Positions 18,962 to 27,362 of a DNA stretch of 64,000 bases are shown here, one piece after another. The notes under the pieces are model-generated. The model made no database searches, was not told the DNA's origin, and worked only from the letters and a program-made list of their open reading frames with translations. This stretch comes from Paraburkholderia hospita. Its GTDB lineage: Bacteria > Pseudomonadota > Gammaproteobacteria > Burkholderiales > Burkholderiaceae. Made by a program: the position numbers and the translations under genes. The DNA is taken from positions 1,302,001 to 1,366,000 of the forward strand of contig NZ_CP026107.1 of the NCBI RefSeq assembly GCF_002902965.1, read 5' to 3'. Position 1 is the first letter of the stretch; the number at the start of each line of letters is the position of its first letter.

Positions 18962-19945
18962 TCACTGACTTCTGGACTGTGCGACGACTGACGGCGCAAG
19001 CCTTGCATCCTCGCGCGTGGTGAATGCCCAGGCGAGGTCGAAGGGAGCGACCTTGCCCAGTTGCGTGACTCGTCCGAGCGCATGCACGGTATAGCGCGTT
19101 CCAGTGTGAAGCGGTTCGTAGGGCGTGCAGATCGCGGTGTTCCGCGCTGCGTCTGTGGCCGTAAGCGGGGCAATCCTGCAAGCGATCTTCTTGCCCCGTT
19201 GATCGCGCAGTTCGACGCTGCGCAGGTCAATGTGTGCGTTCGGTCCACCCGAGAGCGTGATCGGAAATCCGAGCACCTGACCGCGATAGCGCGCATCGGC
19301 GCCCATCGGGTCCGGCTGTTCGTTATTGACCCACGACGTGGGCACCTGGCGCTGGCCATCGTAGGGCCACGCCACCAGTTCGGTGTCGGAAAGTGTCGGC
19401 GCGATGTCCGCAAAATCGACGACCGTCACAGCGCTCGAGCCGACGAGTGACGCTTCGCCGGCGCGGGCCCAGTCAAACAGAATCGCACCGCGATGATAGG
19501 GCGACGCGAAGATATCCTCTATCGGTGCATCAACCGGACGGGGACCTCCGAACACGGCGAGCACCTCGCTGGCTCCGTAAGCGGGCGTGTGAAGCCGCAC
19601 ACGCGTGATCACGTCGACGCCCGTGAACCCGGGATTCCCGGCGACTTCATCGTGCGTACCGACACGATTCAGATCGAGGTACTTTGCATGGGCCGCAGCG
19701 GCTGCGGCCAGCCCGTCGTCGAGCGCGATCAGAGGCAATCCGACCTCTTCGCGACGGGCGTTCACATAATCGAGTGCCGTAGCCTGGCCGACCAGAATCG
19801 TATTGGAAGGGCCAGGCGCGTGACGCAAGCGGACGACCGGTCCATCGTAGAGCGGTTCTGGGTTCTCGACTATTGTTGTTTTGGTTGCGCAACCTGCAAG
19901 TGCAGCTACCGCGACAACGCACGCGGCGATTGTTGTTGTATTCAT
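18962..19945 (-). CDS. CAP/SCP-domain lipoprotein, last gene of envelope operon
   Basis: This protein has 327 residues. ATG 19945 starts a lipoprotein signal (MNTTTIAACVVAVAALAGC, lipobox LAGC); a GTG at 19978 would add 11. Residues about 60-180 form a bacterial CAP domain: ALDYVNARREEVGLPLIALD, AAAAHAKYLDLN, a GVDVITRVRLHTP loop, and an HRGAILFDW segment. A beta-rich C-terminal domain follows (SVELRDQRGKKIACRIAPLT; TRYTVHALGRVTQLGKVAPF). It is anchored in a membrane facing the periplasm. It lies 40 bp after the VWA-like gene, so it is probably co-transcribed with it. CAP proteins may bind sterols or lipids or peptidoglycan-associated ligands; the function here is unknown. Confidence 0.75.
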   Translation of the reverse strand: MNTTTIAACVVAVAALAGCATKTTIVENPEPLYDGPVVRLRHAPGPSNTILVGQATALDYVNARREEVGLPLIALDDGLAAAAAAHAKYLDLNRVGTHDEVAGNPGFTGVDVITRVRLHTPAYGASEVLAVFGGPRPVDAPIEDIFASPYHRGAILFDWARAGEASLVGSSAVTVVDFADIAPTLSDTELVAWPYDGQRQVPTSWVNNEQPDPMGADARYRGQVLGFPITLSGGPNAHIDLRSVELRDQRGKKIACRIAPLTATDAARNTAICTPYEPLHTGTRYTVHALGRVTQLGKVAPFDLAWAFTTREDARLAPSVVAQSRSQ

Positions 19946-19985
19946 CTGATGTGCCGATTGTTTCTTTACACTTACCACTTACCAG

Positions 19986-20858
19986 TTACCAGGACAGCGG
20001 CTCAAGCAGCGCTGGCTCGCCGAACTCGACCAGCTGTGCATTGGAGCGCGAAAAATACCCGCTCCAGAACTGCTTCAGATCGATCAATGTCTTCGGGTCG
20101 CGATAGCCGTTACGCACGGCAGTCGATCCGCTGGTGGCGGGCTGCATCACGCCGGCACCGAGAACATAGATGCGTGCCGAACCAAAATCCCCGAAGAGAC
20201 TGTTGTCCTGCGCTTTCTTCAGTTCGACGGCCGGATCGATGTGCCGCACCGCGTTGCGCGCATAGAAGCTCGTCACGCTGGAGTTCTCCAACCCGTCTGT
20301 GACTACGAAGACCAGCTTGTGCGCGGCCCTTTCCTGCGCGACGGCGGGCGACACGCTCTTTAGCGCCATCAGGATGTCCGACTGGTCGAGGCTCGATGTC
20401 CCCGACTTCAGTACCTGTGCAGTCGTCGTGAGCGCGAGTCTTTGTCCGTACGCCAGTTGCTGCTGCATGCAGGTGTGGAAGTCCCGCAGACGGGTCATCA
20501 CGACATTGCCTTCCTCTCTCGCAGGAATCGGACGTTCGATGACACCCGTATGCAGCACATTCAGATAGTGTCCCTGCGAGAACGCCGAAAATTCGGCGAT
20601 GACGAACTTCGTTCCAGGCTTCAGCATCGCCTGAACGTTGTCGAGCACCGACTTCTGCAGTGTCGCGTCAAGCAGCACTGTCTGGTCGATCAGCACATAC
20701 ATAAGCTGATCGTACGGGACTTGTGGCGCGGCGATCTTGTTAGCTGCGTAGCAGCTGGGAACGTCGTTCGTCAGACCGGCGTGAGCCGGCAGGACAGTCG
20801 ACAGCGCGAGGCAGGTGCCGAATGCGAAAGAACGCAGTGCCCGGATTGATCGGCGCAT
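19986..20858 (-). CDS. Periplasmic VWA-like protein
   Basis: This is a 290-residue exported protein with signal peptide (FGTCLALSTVLPAHA). The core follows a von Willebrand A/Rossmann layout: YDQLMYVLIDQT (first strand with an Asp and a Thr, an incomplete DxSxS MIDAS), KFVIAEFSAF, LVFVVTDGLENSS (TDG strand-loop) and ARIYVLGAG. Its ATG overlaps the upstream stop by one base (TGATG), giving translational coupling to the membrane protein gene. It may mediate protein contacts in a periplasmic complex. The MIDAS looks degenerate. Confidence 0.65.
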   Translation of the reverse strand: MRRSIRALRSFAFGTCLALSTVLPAHAGLTNDVPSCYAANKIAAPQVPYDQLMYVLIDQTVLLDATLQKSVLDNVQAMLKPGTKFVIAEFSAFSQGHYLNVLHTGVIERPIPAREEGNVVMTRLRDFHTCMQQQLAYGQRLALTTTAQVLKSGTSSLDQSDILMALKSVSPAVAQERAAHKLVFVVTDGLENSSVTSFYARNAVRHIDPAVELKKAQDNSLFGDFGSARIYVLGAGVMQPATSGSTAVRNGYRDPKTLIDLKQFWSGYFSRSNAQLVEFGEPALLEPLSW

Positions 20859-22450
20859 CAGATATCCCCGAGAATGTCGTCTTCGAGACGCGCCTGTTCG
20901 ACGGCTGCCTTGCGGTGCGCCTTGAGGGCCTGGACTGCGGCAAGGATCGAACTGCGGCGTTCGGCTGAACCTTCGGCGGCAATGTCGAGAATCACCTTGC
21001 GGCGCTCCTGATCGGGCTCATCGAGGATGCGTTCTGCGATTCGCGCAACGTCGCTGAAAAGGGGGAGTGTCTCTGCCGCCTGTGCGACATTGACGGATTC
21101 CTGCGGGACGGACTGTTGCGCGGGTTGTGCGAAAGCCGGCGATACAGGAGCGGCATCGGTTTGTTGGGCGTGGTTAGTGGCTGACGTGGGAGTCGTTTCC
21201 TCTTCCACCTTGCGCCTGTAGTAGTCGTTGCAACTGACTTTCGATACGTTTTCGCGGTACTTCGGCACTTCCCGACCGAGGTGTGAACGAAGCTCCGTCA
21301 ACCGCATGTTGCCGCGATCGAGGGCCGGCTTGATGTGCTTTGCCTGGTAGCTTTGAAAGCTGGTATGGCCGAACGTCTGGTGGTAAGCATTCTTGCCATC
21401 GCCAATGAAGGAGCTGCCGAACGACTGGAAGAACCCCAACGCTTGCGTCATCACATAGATGATCGCAAGCACGACTGCGCCAGCGATGCCCTGGCTGAAC
21501 ATCTCGCTGCTCAGTTCATGGTCGACGTTCTGCTGCGCGGTGCGTGACGAGTCGGCCACGTCGGTTGGCAGCGGGGTCGATGCGTCGAGGCCAGGCACGG
21601 CAGGGAAGGGATTGCTGCCGCCGCCTGCTGCGAGCTGGCCGTGGTCGGCGACATGATTGGTCATCTCGATCTGCAGACCCTTGATCCGCATCCACGTGAT
21701 ACCGATCAGAAGAACGGCCAGCAGCGTGATGGCGACGACAGGCACGAGAAGACTGCCGCGATCGTGCGCACCTTCCAGCACGCGGCTGCCGAAGCGCACC
21801 TTTGGTGACGCATCCTTGTCGACCTGCTGGTCATCGCCGCTACTGATCGTGTGACCCGTATAACCCTCAACTGTCGCGTTGACAGAGCCAAGCGCCTTCC
21901 TGATGGCCGAGCGCTTGTACACCGCGGCACCCGCTGCGTGAGTCAGGCCGAGCAGAACGACGGCCATCACGGTTGCAAGCACATAGCCGATCCAGACCAT
22001 CTGGTTGCCGGTGATTTCGCTGGCGACGAAAGGCGCAATCAGCATCCCGGTACCGGCCGCTTCAGCGATCGTCAACAGGATCAGTGCGACAAACATGAAC
22101 GCCGACATCGGCGAGCGTCCATTCTGGTGAGTAATCTTGAGATACTCGCTCGCGCGCTCGAACACCCGTTGATCCACCTTCGGCAGCTTGTCGATATAGG
22201 TGGAGCACAGCGACTCTTCCGCGGGCGGCAAACCAGCGTCCTTCCACGTCGCCACGTTTTCAATGCCGTGTGTTTGCTGTTTCCAGCGGCGCATCTTGCC
22301 GAACAGCGGCACGCAGACCCAGAAGTCAGCCCACCAGAGATCGTCGGTATAGCGCTTCCACACGAAAAAGAGTGTCACGACGGCCGCAATCAGAAGCGGC
22401 AGCGACCACACGATAGTGGAGACAAAGGCCTGGAGAAAATCGGTTATCAC
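20858..22450 (-). CDS. Polytopic inner-membrane protein of unknown family
   Basis: This protein has 530 residues. Hydrophobic segments lie near residues 10-30 (STIVWSLPLLIAAVVTLFFV), 118-140, 152-178, 240-258 (LLVPVVAITLLAVLLIGI) and 325-345 (GIAGAVVLAIIYVMTQALGF). A short conserved-looking cytoplasmic start contains DDLWWADFWVCVPLFGKMRR. The last 130 residues are polar, with a Q/A/P-rich linker and a charged helical end (RRKVILDIAAEGSAERRSS). I recognise no family. Between an OmpA-like lipoprotein and a VWA-like protein it is the likely membrane anchor of an envelope complex. Confidence 0.65.
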   Translation of the reverse strand: MITDFLQAFVSTIVWSLPLLIAAVVTLFFVWKRYTDDLWWADFWVCVPLFGKMRRWKQQTHGIENVATWKDAGLPPAEESLCSTYIDKLPKVDQRVFERASEYLKITHQNGRSPMSAFMFVALILLTIAEAAGTGMLIAPFVASEITGNQMVWIGYVLATVMAVVLLGLTHAAGAAVYKRSAIRKALGSVNATVEGYTGHTISSGDDQQVDKDASPKVRFGSRVLEGAHDRGSLLVPVVAITLLAVLLIGITWMRIKGLQIEMTNHVADHGQLAAGGGSNPFPAVPGLDASTPLPTDVADSSRTAQQNVDHELSSEMFSQGIAGAVVLAIIYVMTQALGFFQSFGSSFIGDGKNAYHQTFGHTSFQSYQAKHIKPALDRGNMRLTELRSHLGREVPKYRENVSKVSCNDYYRRKVEEETTPTSATNHAQQTDAAPVSPAFAQPAQQSVPQESVNVAQAAETLPLFSDVARIAERILDEPDQERRKVILDIAAEGSAERRSSILAAVQALKAHRKAAVEQARLEDDILGDI

Positions 22451-22492
22451 GTTCGAGCCCCGGAGTTGTTGGTTGTTAGTTGCTGGCTGGTT

Positions 22493-24175
22493 TTAACGAA
22501 GTGCGAAATCGCCCGATGCGGTGTAGTCCACCGACCGGTTCGTGTAGTAGACGTTGCCTGTCGCACGAGGCTTGCTGACCGGTACGACAAGATCCATGCA
22601 CTGCATCGGTCCGCCCACGAAAACCCGATAGAGAGTGGCGTCGCTGCCGCGATACACATTAACGGGAACACGCGCGGAGTACGAGGGCTTCTGGTTCACA
22701 TTGCCGGCATAGTCCTTATAGATTTTCAGCCGCGGTTGCGGAACGGGACTGCCGGCATCGCTGGGTACGCGTACGTCAAGCAGTGCGACCAGGTTGCCGC
22801 CAAGTCCCGCTGCCCAGGGAGCGCCATAAAATCCCGGCAGGTAGTCGCGAACGTTCAGCACCTGGTCAGTGGCGAGATTGCGCACGGACGATGCGACGTG
22901 CGGGCGATCGCCCAGGCACGAATTGAGTGTCATGGGTGCGCCGGCGTTCGCATTGCTGATCAGACTGAACGACGACTTTGCGGCTGTCGACCCAAGCCGC
23001 ACCGGAATGCCGCTGCCCGCCGTAGGCGTGCCGCCGAAGTTGTAACCCGATCCTGCATTGCTAGCAGCGACCGTGGCCCGCGACTGGGATGCAGCGGCTG
23101 GTGCATCATTGGATGCGACAGGCGGATTTGCGCCTGCTTCCGTCCTGATGATGCCGGCGTTATCTGTTTTCGCGACGGTCGTCGGCTTCGATCGAGGTTT
23201 GATGGCCGGTTTGCTCGTTGCCGCGTGGTCCGAGGACGTGAGATTGACCGTGTTCTTGCGCTGAACCGATGACGTTTCCTGGAGCGACGCTGCATCCGTT
23301 TTGGCGAAGCGATAATTGGCCGGATCGGCTGTGCGGGTAGACAGAAACTGTTGAAGGTCCGCTTCTGTCGGAACGTCGACGATCTGAACGCGCTGGTTTT
23401 CCTCGCGCCCCTGATCCGTCGCATTCGGGGCGATGGGCAGCGTGTCGCCTGCACCCTGGTAGAAGATGTTCTGCACAGGGACGCCCTGATCCACGAACAC
23501 TTTCGCTACAGCTTTCGCCCGTTGCTGCGAGAGTACCGCAGCATCCGCGCCGAGCGAAGAGTCGTTCTCGTCGGTGTGTCCGACGATCAGCACTTTGCGT
23601 GCACTTGCCTGCGCGCGCTGATCGGGTGTCGCGTCAGGCGGCAGTGCAGCCATTAGCGTTTTGGGCGAGTACTGGTTCGCGATCTGCGCGAGGTATTTGC
23701 GTGCCTGCGGAGTCAATTCCGCGGTGCCCGCGACGAACTCGTCTGATTTGTTTTCGAGCTGGACATCGAGGCCCACTGTTGCTGGCTTGTCGGCGGAGTT
23801 GGCGCCGCCTGCCTTACCCTGAGTGATCGGCGCCGATGCCAGTTTCAAGCCGTTCGCCTGTGCAATCCTGTATAGCTCGCAGCGGCGTGCGTCCAGCGCA
23901 TGACCGACCAGAAAGCCACCGCCTGCTCCAATCACCACGCCAGCTGCGGCACCTTTCGCGCCGTGAGCCAGATAACCGACTACGCCGCCGGCCACCGCGC
24001 CCACCGCAATGCCGATATTGCGGTCATTGTTTGAGCAGGGATCTTCGCTATTGAAAATGCTGTTGAACTGGGTTTTAACGGAAGCACTGACCTCCGGCTG
24101 ACCGGTTTTCGGATTGATGGCACATCCCGAAACACACAAAGCCACGCCCAGCGCGATGGGGCTACGAATCGTCAT
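22493..24175 (-). CDS. OmpA-family lipoprotein with glycine zipper, first gene of envelope operon
   Basis: This protein has 560 residues. The signal ends at a lipobox (ALCVSGC). Residues about 52-95 are a glycine-zipper segment (GIAVGAVAGGVVGYLAHGAK; GAGGGFLVG). Residues about 150-275 are an OmpA C-terminal peptidoglycan-binding domain (VLIVGHTDEND; LSQQRAKAVAKVFVDQGV; the GREENQRVQI end). A low-complexity A/S/T linker follows, then a unique C-terminal domain of about 160 residues. The domain should bind peptidoglycan from the outer membrane. The next gene starts 42 bp downstream. Compared with Pal-like proteins the gene is long because of the extra C-terminal domain. Confidence 0.8.
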   Translation of the reverse strand: MTIRSPIALGVALCVSGCAINPKTGQPEVSASVKTQFNSIFNSEDPCSNNDRNIGIAVGAVAGGVVGYLAHGAKGAAAGVVIGAGGGFLVGHALDARRCELYRIAQANGLKLASAPITQGKAGGANSADKPATVGLDVQLENKSDEFVAGTAELTPQARKYLAQIANQYSPKTLMAALPPDATPDQRAQASARKVLIVGHTDENDSSLGADAAVLSQQRAKAVAKVFVDQGVPVQNIFYQGAGDTLPIAPNATDQGREENQRVQIVDVPTEADLQQFLSTRTADPANYRFAKTDAASLQETSSVQRKNTVNLTSSDHAATSKPAIKPRSKPTTVAKTDNAGIIRTEAGANPPVASNDAPAAASQSRATVAASNAGSGYNFGGTPTAGSGIPVRLGSTAAKSSFSLISNANAGAPMTLNSCLGDRPHVASSVRNLATDQVLNVRDYLPGFYGAPWAAGLGGNLVALLDVRVPSDAGSPVPQPRLKIYKDYAGNVNQKPSYSARVPVNVYRGSDATLYRVFVGGPMQCMDLVVPVSKPRATGNVYYTNRSVDYTASGDFALR

Positions 24176-24479
24176 TCAAGTCCTTGTATAGATCCGAAGG
24201 TCAGGTCTCTCTACCTGACCGACCAGCAGGCGCCAGACCGGAATCGATTGCGGGTCTCAGCACGCGAATCCGGGTTAACGGCACAAAGTCATGCGCCTTT
24301 AACGAACTCATTCCGTCAAAGCACAATGCGTGCGGCTGAATCGAACGGAAATGAACGGAAGCGTCGGCAAGCCATCTATTCGTCGGGCTTTGACTCTCGT
24401 TGCACTAGTATGCGAATTGAATTCGTATGGCATCGTGCGGCCATTATTCATTTAACAAATGCGGAATCGCGGCGACGCT
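24176..24479. other. Upstream region of envelope operon
   Basis: About 300 bp between the divergent OmpA-like gene and the H-NS pseudogene, expected to hold the operon promoter. It contains a 19-bp near-perfect dyad at 24410-24428. Confidence 0.45.
24410..24428. promoter_or_regulatory. AT-rich dyad upstream of envelope operon
   Basis: ATGCGAATT-G-AATTCGTAT: nine-base arms with one mismatch around a central G, about 235 bp before the OmpA-like start. It could be an operator. No regulator is assigned. Confidence 0.3.
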
Positions 24480-25228
24480 TGAAAAGTACAGGCCCAGATC
24501 GCAAAGCTGCAAGCTCAGGCCAACGTGCTCATCAAGAGGCAGTCTTCGGACGTCATTGCCAAGATTCGCGATCTGATCGACGGGCACGGATTGACCGTCG
24601 CAGATATCGACGCCCAAGTTGGTGGCAAAAATCGAGACCGTAGACCGGCGGTAAAGACAACTGGCAAGACTGCAGCCTCGGCGAAATACCGAGATCCGAG
24701 GACGGGGCTACCTGGACTGGACACGGCCGCGCGCCGGCATGGATCGCGAGCGCACGTGACCGGACGAAGTTTCTGATCGACGGCAGCGCCCCACAACTGG
24801 CCATTGCTGCAAAGAAACCAGCAAAGGCGGGCAACTACGTGAAGGGTCCACAGGCTCCAAAATATCGTGACCCAAAGAGTGGTGCGACATGGAGTGGCCG
24901 CGGCCCGGCACCGGCATGGTTGGCTGGCGCCAAAGATCGTTCGAAGTTTCTGATTGTCGCCGCGGAAGAGGGCGCCTCGGGCTCGAAAGCCGTTTCGCCA
25001 AGGAAGGCAACCGCAAAGAAATCCGCGACGAAAAAGGTGACGGGAAAAGCGGTCGCCGCGAAGAAAGTCAAGGCAGTAACGAAGCCGGAACCGGCGAAGA
25101 AGGCTGCAGTCAGGAAAACTGCGGCGAAAGAAGCGGTGGCGAGGAAGGCACCTGCGAAGCGGACGCCGCAGAACCAGGCAGCAGCTGCACCAACCAGCGA
25201 TAGCGCCTCGGCGCCCGTCGCCGGCTGA
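24480..25228 (+). pseudogene. H-NS-like gene copy 2, 5' part broken, 3' part intact
   Basis: This is a paralogue of the gene at 13771. The 5' part lacks the ATG (ACGCTTGAAAAG in place of GCTACGCTCGAAAAC). It is shifted near 24492 and again within the first DNA-binding domain near 24705, where one base is missing after KYRDPRTG. From 24839 a clean frame of 129 codons encodes the second H-NS domain (KYRDPKSGATWSGRGPAPAW) and the full Ala/Lys/Pro tail (KKVKAVTKPEPAKKAAVRKT onward) to SAPVAG. A short protein could start at ATG 24839 (MKGPQAPKYRD) or just upstream, but no good ribosome site is visible. Confidence 0.75.
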
Positions 25229-25265
25229 TTGACGCGGCCTGATTGTCGGTGGGGTGACTGGCCAT

Positions 25266-25289
25266 GAGCAGGACTTGTCCGTCCTGCTC
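25266..25289. other. 9-bp hairpin, copy 2
   Basis: Same stem as at 14569-14592 (GAGCAGGAC / GTCCTGCTC) with loop TTGTCC instead of TTGTTC. Confidence 0.5.
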
Positions 25290-25342
25290 GAACCGGTGCA
25301 CCGTAGTGCCACCCAATGCACTGACCCCTGACACGCTGAACC

Positions 25343-25369
25343 AAAAAATTCAACCCGCGCAAGGCGGGG
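25343..25369 (-). terminator. Intrinsic terminator of cold-shock gene, copy 2
   Basis: Minus strand: CCCGC-N5-GCGGG, then TTGAATTTTTT. Confidence 0.65.
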
Positions 25370-25396
25370 CACCTGTCAGGACGATGCGCGCGCGAG

Positions 25397-25600
25397 TTAG
25401 ACAGGCTTGATATTGGCGGCCTGTTTGCCCTTCGGCCCCATCTTCACTTCGAAGCTTACTTTCTGGTTTTCCTGCAATGACTTGAAGCCTTCCGTCTTGA
25501 TTTCGGAGAAGTGGGCGAACAGGTCTTCGCCGCCTTCGTCCGGCGTGATGAAACCAAAGCCCTTTGCATCGTTAAACCATTTCACTGTACCAATTGCCAT
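25397..25600 (-). CDS. cspA: Cold-shock protein CspA family, copy 2
   Basis: This is a 67-residue cold-shock domain with RNP1 KGFGFITP and RNP2 DLFAHFSEI, from ATG 25600 ([14 protein letters not shown]). It is nearly identical to copy 1 at 14698, including the terminator and the spacer to the H-NS-like gene. It is therefore part of the duplicated H-NS/csp segment. Upstream leader sequence is related to but more diverged from copy 1 than the coding region is. Confidence 0.95.
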   Translation of the reverse strand: MAIGTVKWFNDAKGFGFITPDEGGEDLFAHFSEIKTEGFKSLQENQKVSFEVKMGPKGKQAANIKPV

Positions 25601-25742
25601 TTTTGAACCTGTAGATGTTGAAAATCGCATTCGCGAACGCGGTATGGCACGAAGCGCTCACCCGCGAAGGAAGACTTTTACCACGCTGGAATGAAACCTG
25701 CCAACCAGCGGGTCCACTCACTGGCGGGCAACAAGCCATCAC

Positions 25743-26462
25743 TCATCGAGCAGGCGCTTCACTTGTATCGACAACGCGTGCGGCGCCGACAATTGCACCA
25801 TCATTGTCCTCGAGAAGAACCACTTGATGTTCGCCGGCGACGGCGTCGGCACGCAACATGAGCGCCGTGCCGGACCACTGACCGATTGCCACAATGCTGC
25901 GCACGACGTTCGATTCAGTGAGCGTATGGCCTGTGTTCTCGCCGCGCCCGATCGCCGTGACGTGACGGGCGTCGTAGCCGACCAGCAGCACGTGCGCGCG
26001 TCCGGTGCCCGGGCCAATGGATACCGAAACACCGCCGTCTACACGTGTAGCGCTAACCGTAGCGGCCGTCACACCGGCGGACTTTGCGTGGTCAATGGCC
26101 GCGCTGGCTGCAGTGCGATTAGAGCCCACCACCTCGGCCTTGCCGTCGATCACCATTTCCGGCGTGTACTCGAAGTCGCGAAACCGTTGCGCATACCGGG
26201 CCTGACGCGCATCGGCGCCGTCGAATGAAAACGGATCTTTCCAGCCGAGCTGATTCCAGTATGTGACATGAAACGCCAGAGGCAGAACGTCGGTGCGTGA
26301 GTCGCTCAGTTCGGACAGAAAGCGATCCGCCGGCGGGCACGACGAACAGCCCTGCGATGTGAACAGTTCAACGACAACCGGGCGCGGCGCGGCCGCGAAC
26401 GCATGCGAGGTGAGCAGCGCCGTAGCGCTCGCAATGGTGGCAGTGAGAGAACGGGGCAGCAT
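25743..26462 (-). CDS. DUF1223 exported thioredoxin-like protein
   Basis: This is a 239-residue periplasmic protein. ATG 26462 has AGGA four bases upstream and starts a signal peptide (SLTATIASATALLTSHAFA). The mature protein begins VVVELFTSQGCSSCPPADRF, the hallmark CxxC of DUF1223, then FHVTYWNQLGWKDPFS and TPEMVIDGKAEVVGSNR, all family-typical. It has a thioredoxin-like fold with a CSSC redox pair. The YkgJ-type gene precedes it by 54 bp on the same strand and is probably co-transcribed. The physiological role of the family is not established. Confidence 0.88.
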   Translation of the reverse strand: MLPRSLTATIASATALLTSHAFAAAPRPVVVELFTSQGCSSCPPADRFLSELSDSRTDVLPLAFHVTYWNQLGWKDPFSFDGADARQARYAQRFRDFEYTPEMVIDGKAEVVGSNRTAASAAIDHAKSAGVTAATVSATRVDGGVSVSIGPGTGRAHVLLVGYDARHVTAIGRGENTGHTLTESNVVRSIVAIGQWSGTALMLRADAVAGEHQVVLLEDNDGAIVGAARVVDTSEAPAR

Positions 26463-26516
26463 GTCCTGACTCCAGATAACGACAGTCATGGTAATTCGCT
26501 CGCCAGCACGAGCGGG

Positions 26517-27362
26517 TTACAGGTGAAGCGGACCCGGCGCGTGCGGTGAATTCAGTCGATCGCTATCGCTGATGTCCTCGTCAAAGAAGCCCAGGTATGC
26601 CGGGGTGTGTGCCGAACCGGATGGGTCCTCAGCCCGCCCAGCGCTTGCGCCGATCGACTGCAGCGTCGCGAGTGTCGTCGAGCGATTTGTGATGAAGTGC
26701 CAAGGGTGCGATGAGCGCGGCTGCGGATCGTCAAGCGGCACACCGGATTGTTGCGCCGCCCGCAGTGCAGCTTCGAGGTGAAGGCGTGCCGGCGCATAGA
26801 CTGCGAAACCTTCGTTGGCGAGGGCAGCGGTGTCGTACCCGAGCAGCGCACACAGATACGTCTTGGCGACACGGTCGCGCTCGTCGGCTTCACGCGACTG
26901 CGCGATGAGTGCTGCCGTGTCGGCATTCGCGATCCGGCCCGCTCGCATGAGTACCGGACCGGCGTCGGACCACGCATCGGAAGGACAAGCCTTCGCCGCA
27001 GGATCGAGCGGTAAGAACGGATTGACCTCAGCGGGATAGATGCGGCACACACGCGGACGCCGATGGTAGGCGCCGCAGGACATGTCCGGGCGAAGGTTGG
27101 GGCACGGTCCCGCGAACGCGGCCACCAGCGTCACGGTTACACGTACTGGCAACGTCCCACTATGCGCAGAGAATGAGCGGCGCCTTCGGTGTTGGGCGAG
27201 CGCGTCCGTTTGTAGTGGCTCCTGGGGCCAGACGATCGCATCGCAAAGCAGTTGCACCTCACCACCGTGCGCGATCCAATCGAGCGCTTCATCAATGGCG
27301 AGTGGCAGGCGCAGATCATGGCAGCAACGGCCGCACATGGTGCATGAAAAGTGAATCGACAT
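26517..27362 (-). CDS. YkgJ-type cysteine-cluster protein
   Basis: This protein has 281 residues. It begins FSCTMCGRCCHDLRLPL, the CxxCxxCC cluster of the YkgJ/UPF0153 family, and has further conserved cysteines in GPCPNL, MSCGAY and RVCRIYPAE. Such proteins are thought to bind an Fe-S cluster or zinc. The C-terminal half (after about residue 190) is less conserved. It precedes the DUF1223 gene and probably forms an operon with it. The substrate or partner is unknown. Confidence 0.85.
   Translation of the reverse strand: MSIHFSCTMCGRCCHDLRLPLAIDEALDWIAHGGEVQLLCDAIVWPQEPLQTDALAQHRRRRSFSAHSGTLPVRVTVTLVAAFAGPCPNLRPDMSCGAYHRRPRVCRIYPAEVNPFLPLDPAAKACPSDAWSDAGPVLMRAGRIANADTAALIAQSREADERDRVAKTYLCALLGYDTAALANEGFAVYAPARLHLEAALRAAQQSGVPLDDPQPRSSHPWHFITNRSTTLATLQSIGASAGRAEDPSGSAHTPAYLGFFDEDISDSDRLNSPHAPGPLHL

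Noticed and set aside
21851..23272. 473-residue plus-strand frame inside the envelope operon
   Set aside because: Shadow of the OmpA-like and membrane-protein genes; no ribosome site, histidine/arginine-rich.
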